NCBI GenBank assembly: GCA_046590205.1
Contig: JBKJTT010000011.1
Span: forward strand, 1 to 64,000
Origin: DATDEW01 sp046590205
Lineage (GTDB): Bacteria; Bacteroidota; Ignavibacteria; Palsa-1295
DNA: 64,000 bases
Direction: 5' to 3'
How positions within the stretch are numbered: position 1 is the first letter of the stretch; each line of letters opens with the position of its first letter. The notes beneath the pieces were generated by a model. It was not told where the DNA came from, made no database searches, and saw nothing but the letters and a program-made list of their open reading frames with translations. A program made the translations under genes and the position numbers. Below, in pieces: positions 42,760 to 50,593 of this stretch.

Positions 42760-44509
42760 TAGTATCTGTTGGCTGTTCAAGTTCGAGTTTTTCGATCAAT
42801 CGTTTAACCTCTTCCCATTTCGTTGTACCTTTGAGGACACCAACACCACTACTTTCACTTTCCAAAAACACTCTCAGCTTTTGAATGTTTTGGAATCCCA
42901 TATTCATAGATTTATGAAATATTGAAAGTGCTGATTCAAAATCAGCAAATACAAGATAAAGACAAGCGAGATTATATACGATGGCGCTATCGCGAACATC
43001 TTGTAATAAATTGTCTGCCGCTTTTTTTGCTTCATCTATCCTTCCCGCAAAGGATAAAAGTAATGCAATATTACAACGATTGCGTTCATCGTCAGGATAA
43101 AGCTTCAAATATTTTTCTAGCCTGGGGATCACACTTTCTGCCCACTGACGAAGCTGTTGATGTGCATCTATCCCATTTAAGGTGAAAGCTATGTTCATTG
43201 CAAGGTTAATGTCATTTGGCCTTGTTTTTAATACTTCTTCAAAATATGGGATAGCTTTTGCATCTTGCCCAGTGCTGACATAAAAGTAACCCAAAGAATA
43301 ATGGCTCATATAATCCGAGGGTGCCTTCTCTATATATTCATGCGCCACCTGCTCGGCTTCATCCAACTTGCCTTGAAGCCTCAATAAACAAGAAAGCGGC
43401 CAATTAATACGGTAGTAATTCGGTTTCATTTCGCGCACAATATTAATTAGTACAAGTGCGTCTTCAAGTAACTTCGAATTTCTTTCATACGTCTGATAAA
43501 AAGTTATTAACGACGTCGCTTTTGCAGAATATGCGTGGACATAGTGAGGGTCTAAGGAGATTGCTTCAGAATATAGTGCTAAAGCAAGCTTGATATTGTT
43601 TTTTGTTTGATGTAAAAAATATTCATTTCCCTGTAAGAAAAGTTCATAGGCTTCGGAGTTCTCGGTACCACGTTCGGAAAACTTCTTCTTTTCTTCTGCA
43701 CTCAGAAAGAGCTTCAACCCCTCGACAACCTTTTCGGCTACCTGCTCCTGGATATCAAAAATATTCTCCATCGTGCCTTTAAGGGAATCCTGCCAAAGAT
43801 GATCGCCTGTTTCGATGTCGAAAAGTCTACTTGATATTTTTATTTGCTCGCCGAATTTACGTACGTCTCCTTGAACAAAATAGTGTATGCCCATCTCTTT
43901 GGCGTAGATGGTAAGATGTCCTTTGTAGGACTTAAACTCTTTCGTAGTCTGTGCATCCGTTATTTTTAATGACTTCACGTGTGCTAACGCATTGATGAGT
44001 TCGCTGACGATGCCATTAGCGAACCACTCATTATCGGCAGTCGGTGATAGATCTTCAAACGGCAGAATCATCAAGCTCTTTCTTCCGTCGGTCTCTTTGA
44101 CGAGCTTGAGCGTCGGAGCTTGCGTTGCTTCCAGACCGAGCTTGCCGAGTGCGCGGATGATGGAGTCGATGTTCGTCATCGGAGTGCGTTGCAATCCGGC
44201 GAGATGATAGGCTAAATCGTCGGGCAACGCAACAGGTTCAAGATCGAGCGGCAAGATCTTCTTCTTTCGCTCGGCAGCCAGCGAGACTTCCTTGATCACG
44301 TTTTCAGACACAATCGAATCCGGACTCAGCAATATCACGAAAGCGGAGCAGTTGGTAATTGCCTGCACAATTTCCTTCGACCAACTTGTAGCTACATCAA
44401 TCCCCGACTGATCAATCCACACAGATAACCCCGCCGAAGCGAGAAGCTCGGTGAGCTGCTCCGCCTTCTCGCGGTCTTTGGAACTGTATGAGATGAAGAT
44501 ATCAGCCAT
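42752..44509 (-). CDS. TIR domain + TolB-like domain + TPR protein (copy 2)
   Basis: A 585-residue paralogue immediately upstream of copy 1, with the same layout: TIR (1-~130, possible catalytic E74 in IKEVSLAAE), TolB-like module (~145-290) and TPR repeats (EAISLDPHYVHAYSAKATSL, APSDYMSHYSLGYFYVSTGQDAKAIPYFEEVL). Residues 1-33 and ~85-180 are almost identical to copy 1, while 34-84 in the TIR core and all TPRs diverge. The 5' ends are nearly the same at the DNA level, so this is a tandem duplication with later exchange or selection. The start is ATG 44509 and the stop overlaps copy 1. An unusual spacer with repeated TGGGATTA words lies upstream. Confidence 0.82.
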   Translation of the reverse strand: MADIFISYSSKDREKAEQLTELLASAGLSVWIDQSGIDVATSWSKEIVQAITNCSAFVILLSPDSIVSENVIKEVSLAAERKKKILPLDLEPVALPDDLAYHLAGLQRTPMTNIDSIIRALGKLGLEATQAPTLKLVKETDGRKSLMILPFEDLSPTADNEWFANGIVSELINALAHVKSLKITDAQTTKEFKSYKGHLTIYAKEMGIHYFVQGDVRKFGEQIKISSRLFDIETGDHLWQDSLKGTMENIFDIQEQVAEKVVEGLKLFLSAEEKKKFSERGTENSEAYELFLQGNEYFLHQTKNNIKLALALYSEAISLDPHYVHAYSAKATSLITFYQTYERNSKLLEDALVLINIVREMKPNYYRINWPLSCLLRLQGKLDEAEQVAHEYIEKAPSDYMSHYSLGYFYVSTGQDAKAIPYFEEVLKTRPNDINLAMNIAFTLNGIDAHQQLRQWAESVIPRLEKYLKLYPDDERNRCNIALLLSFAGRIDEAKKAADNLLQDVRDSAIVYNLACLYLVFADFESALSIFHKSMNMGFQNIQKLRVFLESESSGVGVLKGTTKWEEVKRLIEKLELEQPTDTNV

Positions 44510-44522
44510 GGTACAAAGATAC

Positions 44523-44577
44523 GGACTAGACTGGGATTAATGGACTGGGATTAATGAGATTTTTGGGATTATTGGGA
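44523..44577. repeat. Degenerate short repeats (TGGGATTA) upstream of the TIR genes
   Basis: The 68-bp gap between purN and the second TIR gene contains ACTGGGATTAATGG twice in tandem, then two more TGGGATTA-like words, reading in the plus direction. On the minus strand this is the 5' region of the TIR genes. No gene is present. It could be a slippage-prone tract that varies expression. Confidence 0.5.
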
Positions 44578-45168
44578 TTAGATGATTGACGCTATTGCCT
44601 TCGGATAAAGCGCATGTTCGAGTTCTTTTACTCTTGATTGCAGTGATTCGGGGGTGTCGGTCGGGAGGACTTCGCAATGCTCTTGCATGATGATTGCTCC
44701 TGTATCATATTCACCTTCAACAAAATGAACTGTCGCTCCACTTTCTCTCTCGTCTGATGCAAGCACTGCTTTGTGTACGTTCAGTCCAAACATGCCTTCA
44801 CCGCCATGTTTGGGTAGGAGTGCAGGATGAATGTTTACTATTCTACCTCTGTACTTTTCTACAAGTAGGTTTGGGAGCTTCTTCATATATCCCGCAAGCA
44901 CGATAAAATCAATGTTGTTCTCTGTTAGTACTTGTAGTATTTTCTCTGCGGCTTTTTCTTCTGAGCCGTACTTCACTGAAGAGATATGCTCTGCCGAGAT
45001 ATTCTTCTCTATCGCAAACTCTATCGCGCCGCACTTGGAGTTATTTGAGATTACAAGCGATACTTCGGCTTCTTGCAACAAGCCGTCACGGGTTGCATCA
45101 TAGATAGCACGAAGATTTGAGCCACCGCCGGAGGCAAAGACGGCTAAATGTTTTTTAGATGATTGCAT
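44578..45168 (-). CDS. purN: Phosphoribosylglycinamide formyltransferase
   Basis: Third step of purine synthesis: formyl transfer from 10-formyl-THF to GAR. From ATG 45168 the protein has 196 residues (MQSSKKHLAVFASGGGSNLRAIYDA), a normal length; the start overlaps folP by 14 bp. Diagnostic pieces are the SGGGSNL phosphate loop, IDFIVLAGYMKKLP, GRIVNIHPALLPKHGGEGMFGLNVHKAVL with the catalytic N-I-H-P, and ATVHFVEGEYDTGAIIMQ with the conserved Asp. It sits with folP, the dihydropteroate synthase that supplies folate. Confidence 0.96.
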   Translation of the reverse strand: MQSSKKHLAVFASGGGSNLRAIYDATRDGLLQEAEVSLVISNNSKCGAIEFAIEKNISAEHISSVKYGSEEKAAEKILQVLTENNIDFIVLAGYMKKLPNLLVEKYRGRIVNIHPALLPKHGGEGMFGLNVHKAVLASDERESGATVHFVEGEYDTGAIIMQEHCEVLPTDTPESLQSRVKELEHALYPKAIASII

Positions 45169-46009
45169 CCCAGATACGAAGAGCTTCTTTGGTTTGATGA
45201 ACGTCATGCGTGCGGATGATCTTCGCGCCGTGCTGTGAGCCGTATAATCCTGCGGCTATGCTGCCATAAAGCCGTCCTTCGGGCGGTACACCACCGAGCA
45301 GCTTGCCTATCGTTGATTTGCGAGATACACCCAAGACAAGGGGGACACCTAGCTCCGAAAAATAATCATGCTCGCGAAGCAAGCGGATATTATCTTCGGC
45401 TGTCTTAGAAAAACCAAAACCAATATCAGCAATGATATGCTCAAGACCTGTTGCGTGAAGCTCTACTATTCTTCCTCTAAGCCAATCAAAAACTGATTGC
45501 ACAACGTCGCTATATTTATACGATTCAATTATCTCTTGTGTAAATTCTGGACCGTACCCGTGCATAATGATGATCGGTGCATTCATCTCAAGAGCCACCT
45601 CTGCAATGCGCGGCTCTTGCGTGGCTCCGCTTACATCATTGATGATCGTTGCGCCAAGCTTGAGAGCACGTCGTGCAATATCTGCTTTCGTGGTATCGAT
45701 CGAGATAATAGCATTCGGGAAGTTCTTTGCAACTGCTTCGATTACCGGAAAGACTCGCTTGCCTTCTTCTTCGGCTGATACATCTTCAGCACCCTTACCA
45801 TAAATACTACCGGCAGGACGAGTTGATTGCCCACCTATATCAATAATATCGGCACCTTCGGAAAGCATTTCCGCGACGCGATGCACTGCATCTTCGGGGC
45901 GGAGATACTTGCCGCCATCGGAAAACGAATCGGGCGTAACGTTCAGCACACCCATGATAAGCGTGTGAGGCGAGGCGATGAGTTCTTGGTAACGTGTGAG
46001 TTTATCCAT
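45155..46009 (-). CDS. folP: Dihydropteroate synthase
   Basis: Joins pABA to hydroxymethyl-dihydropterin diphosphate to form dihydropteroate; the target of sulfonamides. From ATG 46009 the protein has 284 residues. An alternative ATG at 46030 lies inside the stem-loop of an upstream terminator and is not used. Motifs: LIMGVLNVTPDSFSDGG, GADIIDIGGQSTRP, ISIDTTKADIARRALKLGATIINDVSGA, HIIADIGFGFSKT and the LVLGVSRKSTIGKLL phosphate site. Coupled to purN through a 14-bp overlap. Confidence 0.96.
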   Translation of the reverse strand: MDKLTRYQELIASPHTLIMGVLNVTPDSFSDGGKYLRPEDAVHRVAEMLSEGADIIDIGGQSTRPAGSIYGKGAEDVSAEEEGKRVFPVIEAVAKNFPNAIISIDTTKADIARRALKLGATIINDVSGATQEPRIAEVALEMNAPIIIMHGYGPEFTQEIIESYKYSDVVQSVFDWLRGRIVELHATGLEHIIADIGFGFSKTAEDNIRLLREHDYFSELGVPLVLGVSRKSTIGKLLGGVPPEGRLYGSIAAGLYGSQHGAKIIRTHDVHQTKEALRIWDAII

Positions 46010-46013
46010 AAGC

Positions 46014-46040
46014 AAAAAAGCGGCTTCCATCGGAGCCGCT
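46014..46040 (-). terminator. Intrinsic terminator after the small basic protein gene
   Basis: On the minus strand AGCGGCT (46040-46034) pairs with AGCCGCT (46025-46019) around an 8-base loop, followed by a run of six T. It lies 28 bases after the small basic gene stop (46068) and just before the folP start, so it separates the small gene from folP-purN and shows that ATG 46009 is the folP start. Confidence 0.88.
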
Positions 46041-46067
46041 ATTACAATTTGCTAAAACCTCAGGGTC

Positions 46068-46190
46068 TTACTTTGCGCTTTTTTTCGCACGACCGGCTTT
46101 ACCTGCTTCGCGTCCTGCTTTTGCTTTTGCCTTTACGCGTGCCTGTGATTTGCTGTGTTTCTTTGCTGCTACTTTCGCTTTTTTATTCAT
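46068..46190 (-). CDS. 40-residue highly basic protein (histone-/ribosome-like), unknown
   Basis: A short gene with its own terminator, read as MNKKAKVAAKKHSKSQARVK and ending AKKSAK. Of 40 residues, about 40 percent are Lys or Arg and most others are Ala, Gly, Ser; there is no acidic residue apart from one Glu. It is predicted helical or disordered and nucleic-acid-binding, similar in look to small ribosomal or histone H1-tail proteins, but I do not recognise a named family and it does not match ribosomal bTHX. It follows the LON-domain gene on the same strand (43-bp gap). Confidence 0.65.
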   Translation of the reverse strand: MNKKAKVAAKKHSKSQARVKAKAKAGREAGKAGRAKKSAK

Positions 46191-46233
46191 TATATGATAT
46201 GATTATTAACTTATTACAAAAATACGGAAAAAT

Positions 46234-46896
46234 TTAGTCTTTCTTACGATTCCATGTTACTATGTAGCCGTCGTTGCGGACAAGGTCGTTTATCTTCTCT
46301 AACTCACGAACTCGTGGGAGAAGCTGCGTCAGGAAGTTATTGATGATCGAAAGCCGCTCATTCTCACTTGTAATACCAAGCAGTGCCTGTCGCTGGTCGG
46401 GTTCAAGTCCTGATTTTTGAGCGATAATGAACGACGGGTATTTCTCGATGCTTGACCATATCGCAGTATCAAGCGTATCTATCGTCCCGCGATAGGCGAT
46501 CTCACATAGGTCATTAAAGAGCCGTATCGTTTCATTTGCAAGATGCACGTCTCTATCTTCGGGCTTATCATCAAGGTACGTTACATGTGCATGAAGAAGT
46601 TTGTCCTGTGTTCCTGGGTCATCAACCGAAACTATTTGATACCGTTTTACTCCTTCTGTTACGATGTCCATTTTACCATCCGGGTAACGCTTCGTTACTT
46701 CTGCCACGCGAGCCGTGCAACCGATCGAGTGAAGTTTGTTTTCTTCTATGAAGTTGACGCCGAACGTAGTGCCATTTGCCACACATTCAGATATAAGTTT
46801 TTTATACCGTTCTTCAAATATCTGAAGCGGCACTTGCGACTGCGGAAAGAGCACAACAGAAAGCGGAAAAAGCGGTATGCGTTCGGTCGCGCTCAT
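46234..46896 (-). CDS. LON peptidase N-terminal-like (LON substrate-binding) domain protein
   Basis: A 220-residue protein made of the PUA-like LON substrate-binding domain without ATPase or protease parts. Start ATG 46896 (MSATERIPLFPLSVVLFPQSQVPLQIFEERYKKLI) overlaps the iscX stop as ATGA. Family signature: IPLFPL-x-x-V-L-F-P ... P-L-x-I-F-E-x-R-Y, a G-V-x-x-x core, and GKMDIVTEGVKRYQIV. The C-terminal half is helical (LLGITSENERLSIINNFLTQLLPRVRELEKIN). Function unknown; location at the end of the isc operon suggests coregulation with Fe-S assembly. Confidence 0.9.
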   Translation of the reverse strand: MSATERIPLFPLSVVLFPQSQVPLQIFEERYKKLISECVANGTTFGVNFIEENKLHSIGCTARVAEVTKRYPDGKMDIVTEGVKRYQIVSVDDPGTQDKLLHAHVTYLDDKPEDRDVHLANETIRLFNDLCEIAYRGTIDTLDTAIWSSIEKYPSFIIAQKSGLEPDQRQALLGITSENERLSIINNFLTQLLPRVRELEKINDLVRNDGYIVTWNRKKD

Positions 46897-47102
46897 GCGG
46901 GATGATCTTCCTTCCAGAGTTCGTACCATTCCATCTGCACCGCCTCGAGCTTTGCTTCATTCGATAAATGAATATCATCTTCCCACTCGGGAAGAGCCGC
47001 TATCCAATCGCGCAGATCCGTGAAGCGAACCGCAAGCGGATCAACATCCTTCTTCGCATCGTAGAGTGCTTCTGCTATGTCTTCAATGTCAATCCAAGTC
47101 AT
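46893..47102 (-). CDS. iscX: Fe-S cluster assembly protein IscX
   Basis: A 69-residue acidic protein that binds IscS and iron and tunes cysteine desulfurase. It matches IscX well: WIDIEDIAEALYDAKKDVDPLAVRFTDLRDWIAALPEWEDDIHLSNEAKLEAVQMEWYEL, including the D-P-x-x-V-R-F-T-D-L core and the acidic W-x-D-D patch. Its stop overlaps the LON-domain gene and its start touches the fdx stop (TAATG). The organism thus has a complete IscSUA-HscBA-Fdx-IscX set. Confidence 0.94.
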   Translation of the reverse strand: MTWIDIEDIAEALYDAKKDVDPLAVRFTDLRDWIAALPEWEDDIHLSNEAKLEAVQMEWYELWKEDHPA

Positions 47103-47440
47103 TAGTGCGTTGCTCCTTCGTGGAATAAATGAGCTATTTGCGGGTTTAGTTGCGGTATTTGTACAATTAGGTCAATATTTTCGGTTAACACTGATTGACA
47201 ACCTAACCGCGAGTCAAGCGTCAAGCCCTCTGCTTCATCAAGCTGATCTGCTTCGTCGTCCTGCATTTCTGTCAGCGAGTTTAATCCTTGCTTGACAATA
47301 ACGTGACAGGTCGAGCAGGCACAGACTCCGCCGCAATTATGCTGTAAGTCAATACCGTTCGCCATTGCAACAGCAAGTATGTTATCACCTACGAGTGCTT
47401 CGCAGGTAACGTTCATTGGTAAATAAGTAATAGTCGGCAA
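47102..47440 (-). CDS. fdx: Isc-type 2Fe-2S ferredoxin
   Basis: Electron donor for Fe-S cluster assembly. The 112-residue protein is of adrenodoxin type: ligands C36, C42, C45 in HNCGGVCACSTCHV and C81 in LGCQSV, giving the C-x5-C-x2-C ... C spacing of Isc ferredoxins. Between hscA/sod and iscX in the operon, as in other isc clusters except for the inserted sod. TAATG junction with iscX. Confidence 0.95.
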   Translation of the reverse strand: MPTITYLPMNVTCEALVGDNILAVAMANGIDLQHNCGGVCACSTCHVIVKQGLNSLTEMQDDEADQLDEAEGLTLDSRLGCQSVLTENIDLIVQIPQLNPQIAHLFHEGATH

Positions 47441-47453
47441 CTGCTTTCCTTCG

Positions 47454-48086
47454 TTATTTTACTGCGTACTTTTTGTACCGATCGTTCACACGTCCCCAAT
47501 GGATGTTCGCGATAAAGTTATCAATATATGCCGCACGCTTTGGTCCGTCTTTGTGGTAGTAAGCATGCTCGAACACATCACATGCGACAAGCGGTATCGC
47601 ACCCCATACTGCGCCGTAGTGATGTTCATCAACTGTTACGTTGCGAAGTTCACCGGAACCGAGTGTATCTATAATGAGCACACCCCAGCCAGAAAGTTTT
47701 GCTGCGAGTGAACATGCTTTGAGGTCTGCCTTCCATGCGTCAACAGAGCCGAAGTCGCGCTCGATGAGTTTTACTACATCCGGTGCTTTGAGCACGTCAC
47801 CATCACCACCCATGTTCTCCCAATAGAGATCATGAAGAACTGTACCGGCATGATTCCATGTCCAGCGACGCTTCAGCTCACCGAACTCGGAGTAGTTACC
47901 GTTCGCTTTGGTAACATCCGATGTCTCTAATGCTTTCTCTATCTCGTTGAGCTTTGTTACGTATCCTTTATGATGGGTATTGTAGTGCCAATCGGAGGTT
48001 TCCACGTCGATAACTTTGGAAAGAAGCGTCTTTGCTTCTTCATCTGTGTATGGACGCGCTTTGAGTTTATATTCGTACGCTTTCAT
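47454..48086 (-). CDS. Fe/Mn superoxide dismutase
   Basis: Converts superoxide to O2 and H2O2. The 210-residue protein keeps the four metal ligands: H34 (DWHYNTHHKGYV), H79 (WNHAGTVLHDLYWENM), D170 and H174 (ACDVFEHAYYH). The NHAGTVLHDLYW form is unlike the NHxxFWxxL of classic SodA/SodB and is found in some Bacteroidota SODs. Whether iron or manganese is used cannot be decided. It is inserted between hscA and fdx in the isc operon, 13-22 bp from either, so it is expressed with Fe-S assembly, the process most sensitive to superoxide. No signal peptide, so cytosolic. Confidence 0.93.
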   Translation of the reverse strand: MKAYEYKLKARPYTDEEAKTLLSKVIDVETSDWHYNTHHKGYVTKLNEIEKALETSDVTKANGNYSEFGELKRRWTWNHAGTVLHDLYWENMGGDGDVLKAPDVVKLIERDFGSVDAWKADLKACSLAAKLSGWGVLIIDTLGSGELRNVTVDEHHYGAVWGAIPLVACDVFEHAYYHKDGPKRAAYIDNFIANIHWGRVNDRYKKYAVK

Positions 48087-48107
48087 TGTATTTTCTTCTA
48101 TTAAAAT

Positions 48108-49994
48108 TTACATTGCCTCAACTTCTCTACCAGCGAGTGCAGCCGAGACGGATAGATCCATGATCTCATGCGCGAGCGTGGCAGTTGATTGTTCAAGAGA
48201 TTCGAGCGATGAGTTTATCACTGTTGCATCTTCGCCGGTCATTACTTTTTTGAGCGCATAAAGATCATCTATGATCTTCGGGATGTCAAGGGCGCTCATG
48301 CGTTCTTTCGGGAGCGGTATCTCACCGCGGCGAAGCTGCCCTAATACTTTTTCCGTCGCAATTACTACGCGCTCTGCTTCTGTGCGCGCTTCGGTCAACC
48401 TGCGCGCAGAAATATCTTGCTTTGCATGTACGACGCTTTCGCGAAGCATCCGCTCAACTTCATCGTCAGTGAGTCCGTATGATGGCTTTACCTCAATGTT
48501 CGAGACTATCCCCGTGTGTTCTTCTCGTGCACTTACCTGAAGGATACCATCGGCATCAATTAAAAAATGTACAACAACCTTCGCGGCACCAGCAGGAAGC
48601 GGCGGGATACCTTTCAATGTGAACGATGCAAGATGACGATTATCTTTAACGAAATCGCGCTCGCCTTGAAAAACATTCACAACAACACCCGTCTGATTCT
48701 CAGCGAATGTTGTGTAGCTTTCGGTTGCTTTAGTCGGGATTGTTGTGTTGCGAGCTATAATCGTGCTCATCATTCCGCCAATCGTCTCGATACCAAGTGA
48801 AAGCGGGGTTACATCAAGAAGTAAAATATCTTTAGTGTTGCCTGCGAGTACATCTGCTTGTATCGCCGCTCCAAGCGCAACGGTCTCGTCAGGATTGAGC
48901 GAATCATACGGTTTCTTATGGAAGATATCTTGTACTAATGCCTTCACTGCTGGCATACGAGTCGAGCCGCCGACTAAGACTACCTCGTCAATATCACGCG
49001 GAGTCAAGTTTGCATCCTTGAGCGCATCTTCACATGCTTTGCGTGTTTTTTCGATGATCGGACGAGCGATCATCTCAAGTTCTTGCCGCGAGAGTGCGCG
49101 TTTATAGTGGATATTCCGTGTCGAAAAGATTAATTCGACCGTTACATGCTGCTTTGTTGTAAGTTCTATCTTGATTCGCTCGGATTCGGTGCGAATTGCT
49201 TGCAGTTCTTCAGGCGTTGGTTCGAAGGTTGGTTCAACTCGCTTGAGCTGTGTAATGAACATCTCCATCAGGCGTCTATCAATGTCGTCTCCGCCGAGGT
49301 AGGTATCACCGTGAGTAGATAGAACCTCAAAGATACCGTCTGATAGTTTAAGGATGGATATATCAAACGTACCGCCACCAAGATCATAGACGGCTACAAT
49401 GCCGCTCTTATGTTTATCAAGCCCGTACGCAAGTGCTGCAGCAGTTGGCTCGTTAACGATGCGTAGCACATCAAGCCCTGCAAGTTTACCTGCGTCTTTT
49501 GTTGCCTGTCGCTGTGCGTCGTTGAAGTATGCCGGGACTGTGATAACAGCTTTCGATACCGGCTCACCGAAGAATGCTTCGGCGCGTTGCTTTAGCTCGC
49601 GAAGGATAAACGATGATAACTCTATGGGAGTATATTCTTTATTCCCGATACGCACACGAACGAGTCCTTCTTCGCGTGGTACAAGTTTATAAGAAAGCAG
49701 GTCAGCTTCTTTGCCAACGTCTTGATAGGATTTGCCCATCAGACGTTTGACAGAATACACCGTATGCGCTGCATCACGAAGAGCGTTGCGCTTTGCGCCT
49801 ACACCAACCGTTACAACATTACCAGCATCATCGAGCGTTACGACTGACGGCACAATACCGCCATCAGCGCCGGGGATAACCCGCGCTTCACCGCCTCTGA
49901 CATAAGCAACAAGTGAGTTCGTCGTGCCAAGATCGATACCAACGACCTTGCCGCCAAAATCACCTTGCCCCGGTAATGTTATTTGAAGTGCCAA
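48108..49994 (-). CDS. hscA: Hsp70-type chaperone HscA
   Basis: ATP-dependent chaperone that releases clusters from IscU. The 628-residue protein has the Hsp70 ATPase signatures VGIDLGTTNSLVAYV (18-32), IVAVYDLGGGTFDISILKL and VVLVGGSTRMPAVKALV, and a peptide-binding domain (DVTPLSLGIETIGGMMSTIIARNTTIPT). Lack of the long C-terminal EEVD-type tail and location between hscB/gmhA and sod/fdx assign it to HscA rather than DnaK. Its partner motif LPPVK is present in IscU. Confidence 0.95.
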   Translation of the reverse strand: MALQITLPGQGDFGGKVVGIDLGTTNSLVAYVRGGEARVIPGADGGIVPSVVTLDDAGNVVTVGVGAKRNALRDAAHTVYSVKRLMGKSYQDVGKEADLLSYKLVPREEGLVRVRIGNKEYTPIELSSFILRELKQRAEAFFGEPVSKAVITVPAYFNDAQRQATKDAGKLAGLDVLRIVNEPTAAALAYGLDKHKSGIVAVYDLGGGTFDISILKLSDGIFEVLSTHGDTYLGGDDIDRRLMEMFITQLKRVEPTFEPTPEELQAIRTESERIKIELTTKQHVTVELIFSTRNIHYKRALSRQELEMIARPIIEKTRKACEDALKDANLTPRDIDEVVLVGGSTRMPAVKALVQDIFHKKPYDSLNPDETVALGAAIQADVLAGNTKDILLLDVTPLSLGIETIGGMMSTIIARNTTIPTKATESYTTFAENQTGVVVNVFQGERDFVKDNRHLASFTLKGIPPLPAGAAKVVVHFLIDADGILQVSAREEHTGIVSNIEVKPSYGLTDDEVERMLRESVVHAKQDISARRLTEARTEAERVVIATEKVLGQLRRGEIPLPKERMSALDIPKIIDDLYALKKVMTGEDATVINSSLESLEQSTATLAHEIMDLSVSAALAGREVEAM

Positions 49995-50003
49995 AACTAT
50001 TTA

Positions 50004-50588
50004 TTAGTAAAGCTCCGGAAATAATCTGCGTTCGGTACACTCGATCGCAACGTGAATGACCTTAATATGCAGTTCTTGAATTCTATCGGTTGTCGTGCCG
50101 GGGACAATGATTGGAATGTCACATAACTCCTTCATTGGTCCGCCATCTTTACCAAGCAATCCTACAACCTTCATACCCTTTTTCTTTGCTGCTTCTGCCG
50201 CGAGAAGAATGTTCTTACTATTTCCGGAAGTCGTGATGCCAACGAACACGTCACCTTCACCACCAAATGCATCTATCATTCTCTCGAAGACATGCTCAAA
50301 GCCGTAGTCGTTCGATGTACATGAGAGGTGTGATGGGTCGCTAAAAGCAATCGCAGGAAGCGGCTTGCGGTCTTTGCGGTAACGCCCTGTCCACTCTTCA
50401 GCAAAGTGCATCGCATCACAATGGCTTCCACCGTTGCCTGCGGAATATACTTTCTTGCCGGAAGTGAACGTTGTATAGAGTAAATCTACAAACGACTCGA
50501 CTTGTTTAAAATTATTCTCGTCAGCAATGAACGCCGAAAGCGTGTCTTGCGCTTCGAGAAATGACGCTTTGATATTGTCTCGTATCAC
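50004..50588 (-). CDS. gmhA: Phosphoheptose isomerase (SIS domain)
   Basis: Converts sedoheptulose 7-phosphate to D-glycero-manno-heptose 7-phosphate, the first step of LPS heptose synthesis; cytosolic. The 194-residue SIS protein has AGNGGSHCDAMHFAEEWTGR, SNDYGFEHVFERMI, the phosphate-binding ITTSGNSKNILLA and LHIKVIHVAIECTERRLFPE, a good GmhA match (also similar to DiaA). It lies between hscA and hscB in the isc operon, which is unusual. Heptose use is consistent with the GT9 heptosyltransferase-like gene at 56653-57735. Confidence 0.88.
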   Translation of the reverse strand: MIRDNIKASFLEAQDTLSAFIADENNFKQVESFVDLLYTTFTSGKKVYSAGNGGSHCDAMHFAEEWTGRYRKDRKPLPAIAFSDPSHLSCTSNDYGFEHVFERMIDAFGGEGDVFVGITTSGNSKNILLAAEAAKKKGMKVVGLLGKDGGPMKELCDIPIIVPGTTTDRIQELHIKVIHVAIECTERRLFPELY

Positions 50589-50593
50589 GTTCG

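Noticed and set aside
46010..46030. Upstream folP start at 46030
   Set aside because: It lies in the loop of an intrinsic terminator that belongs to the small basic gene.
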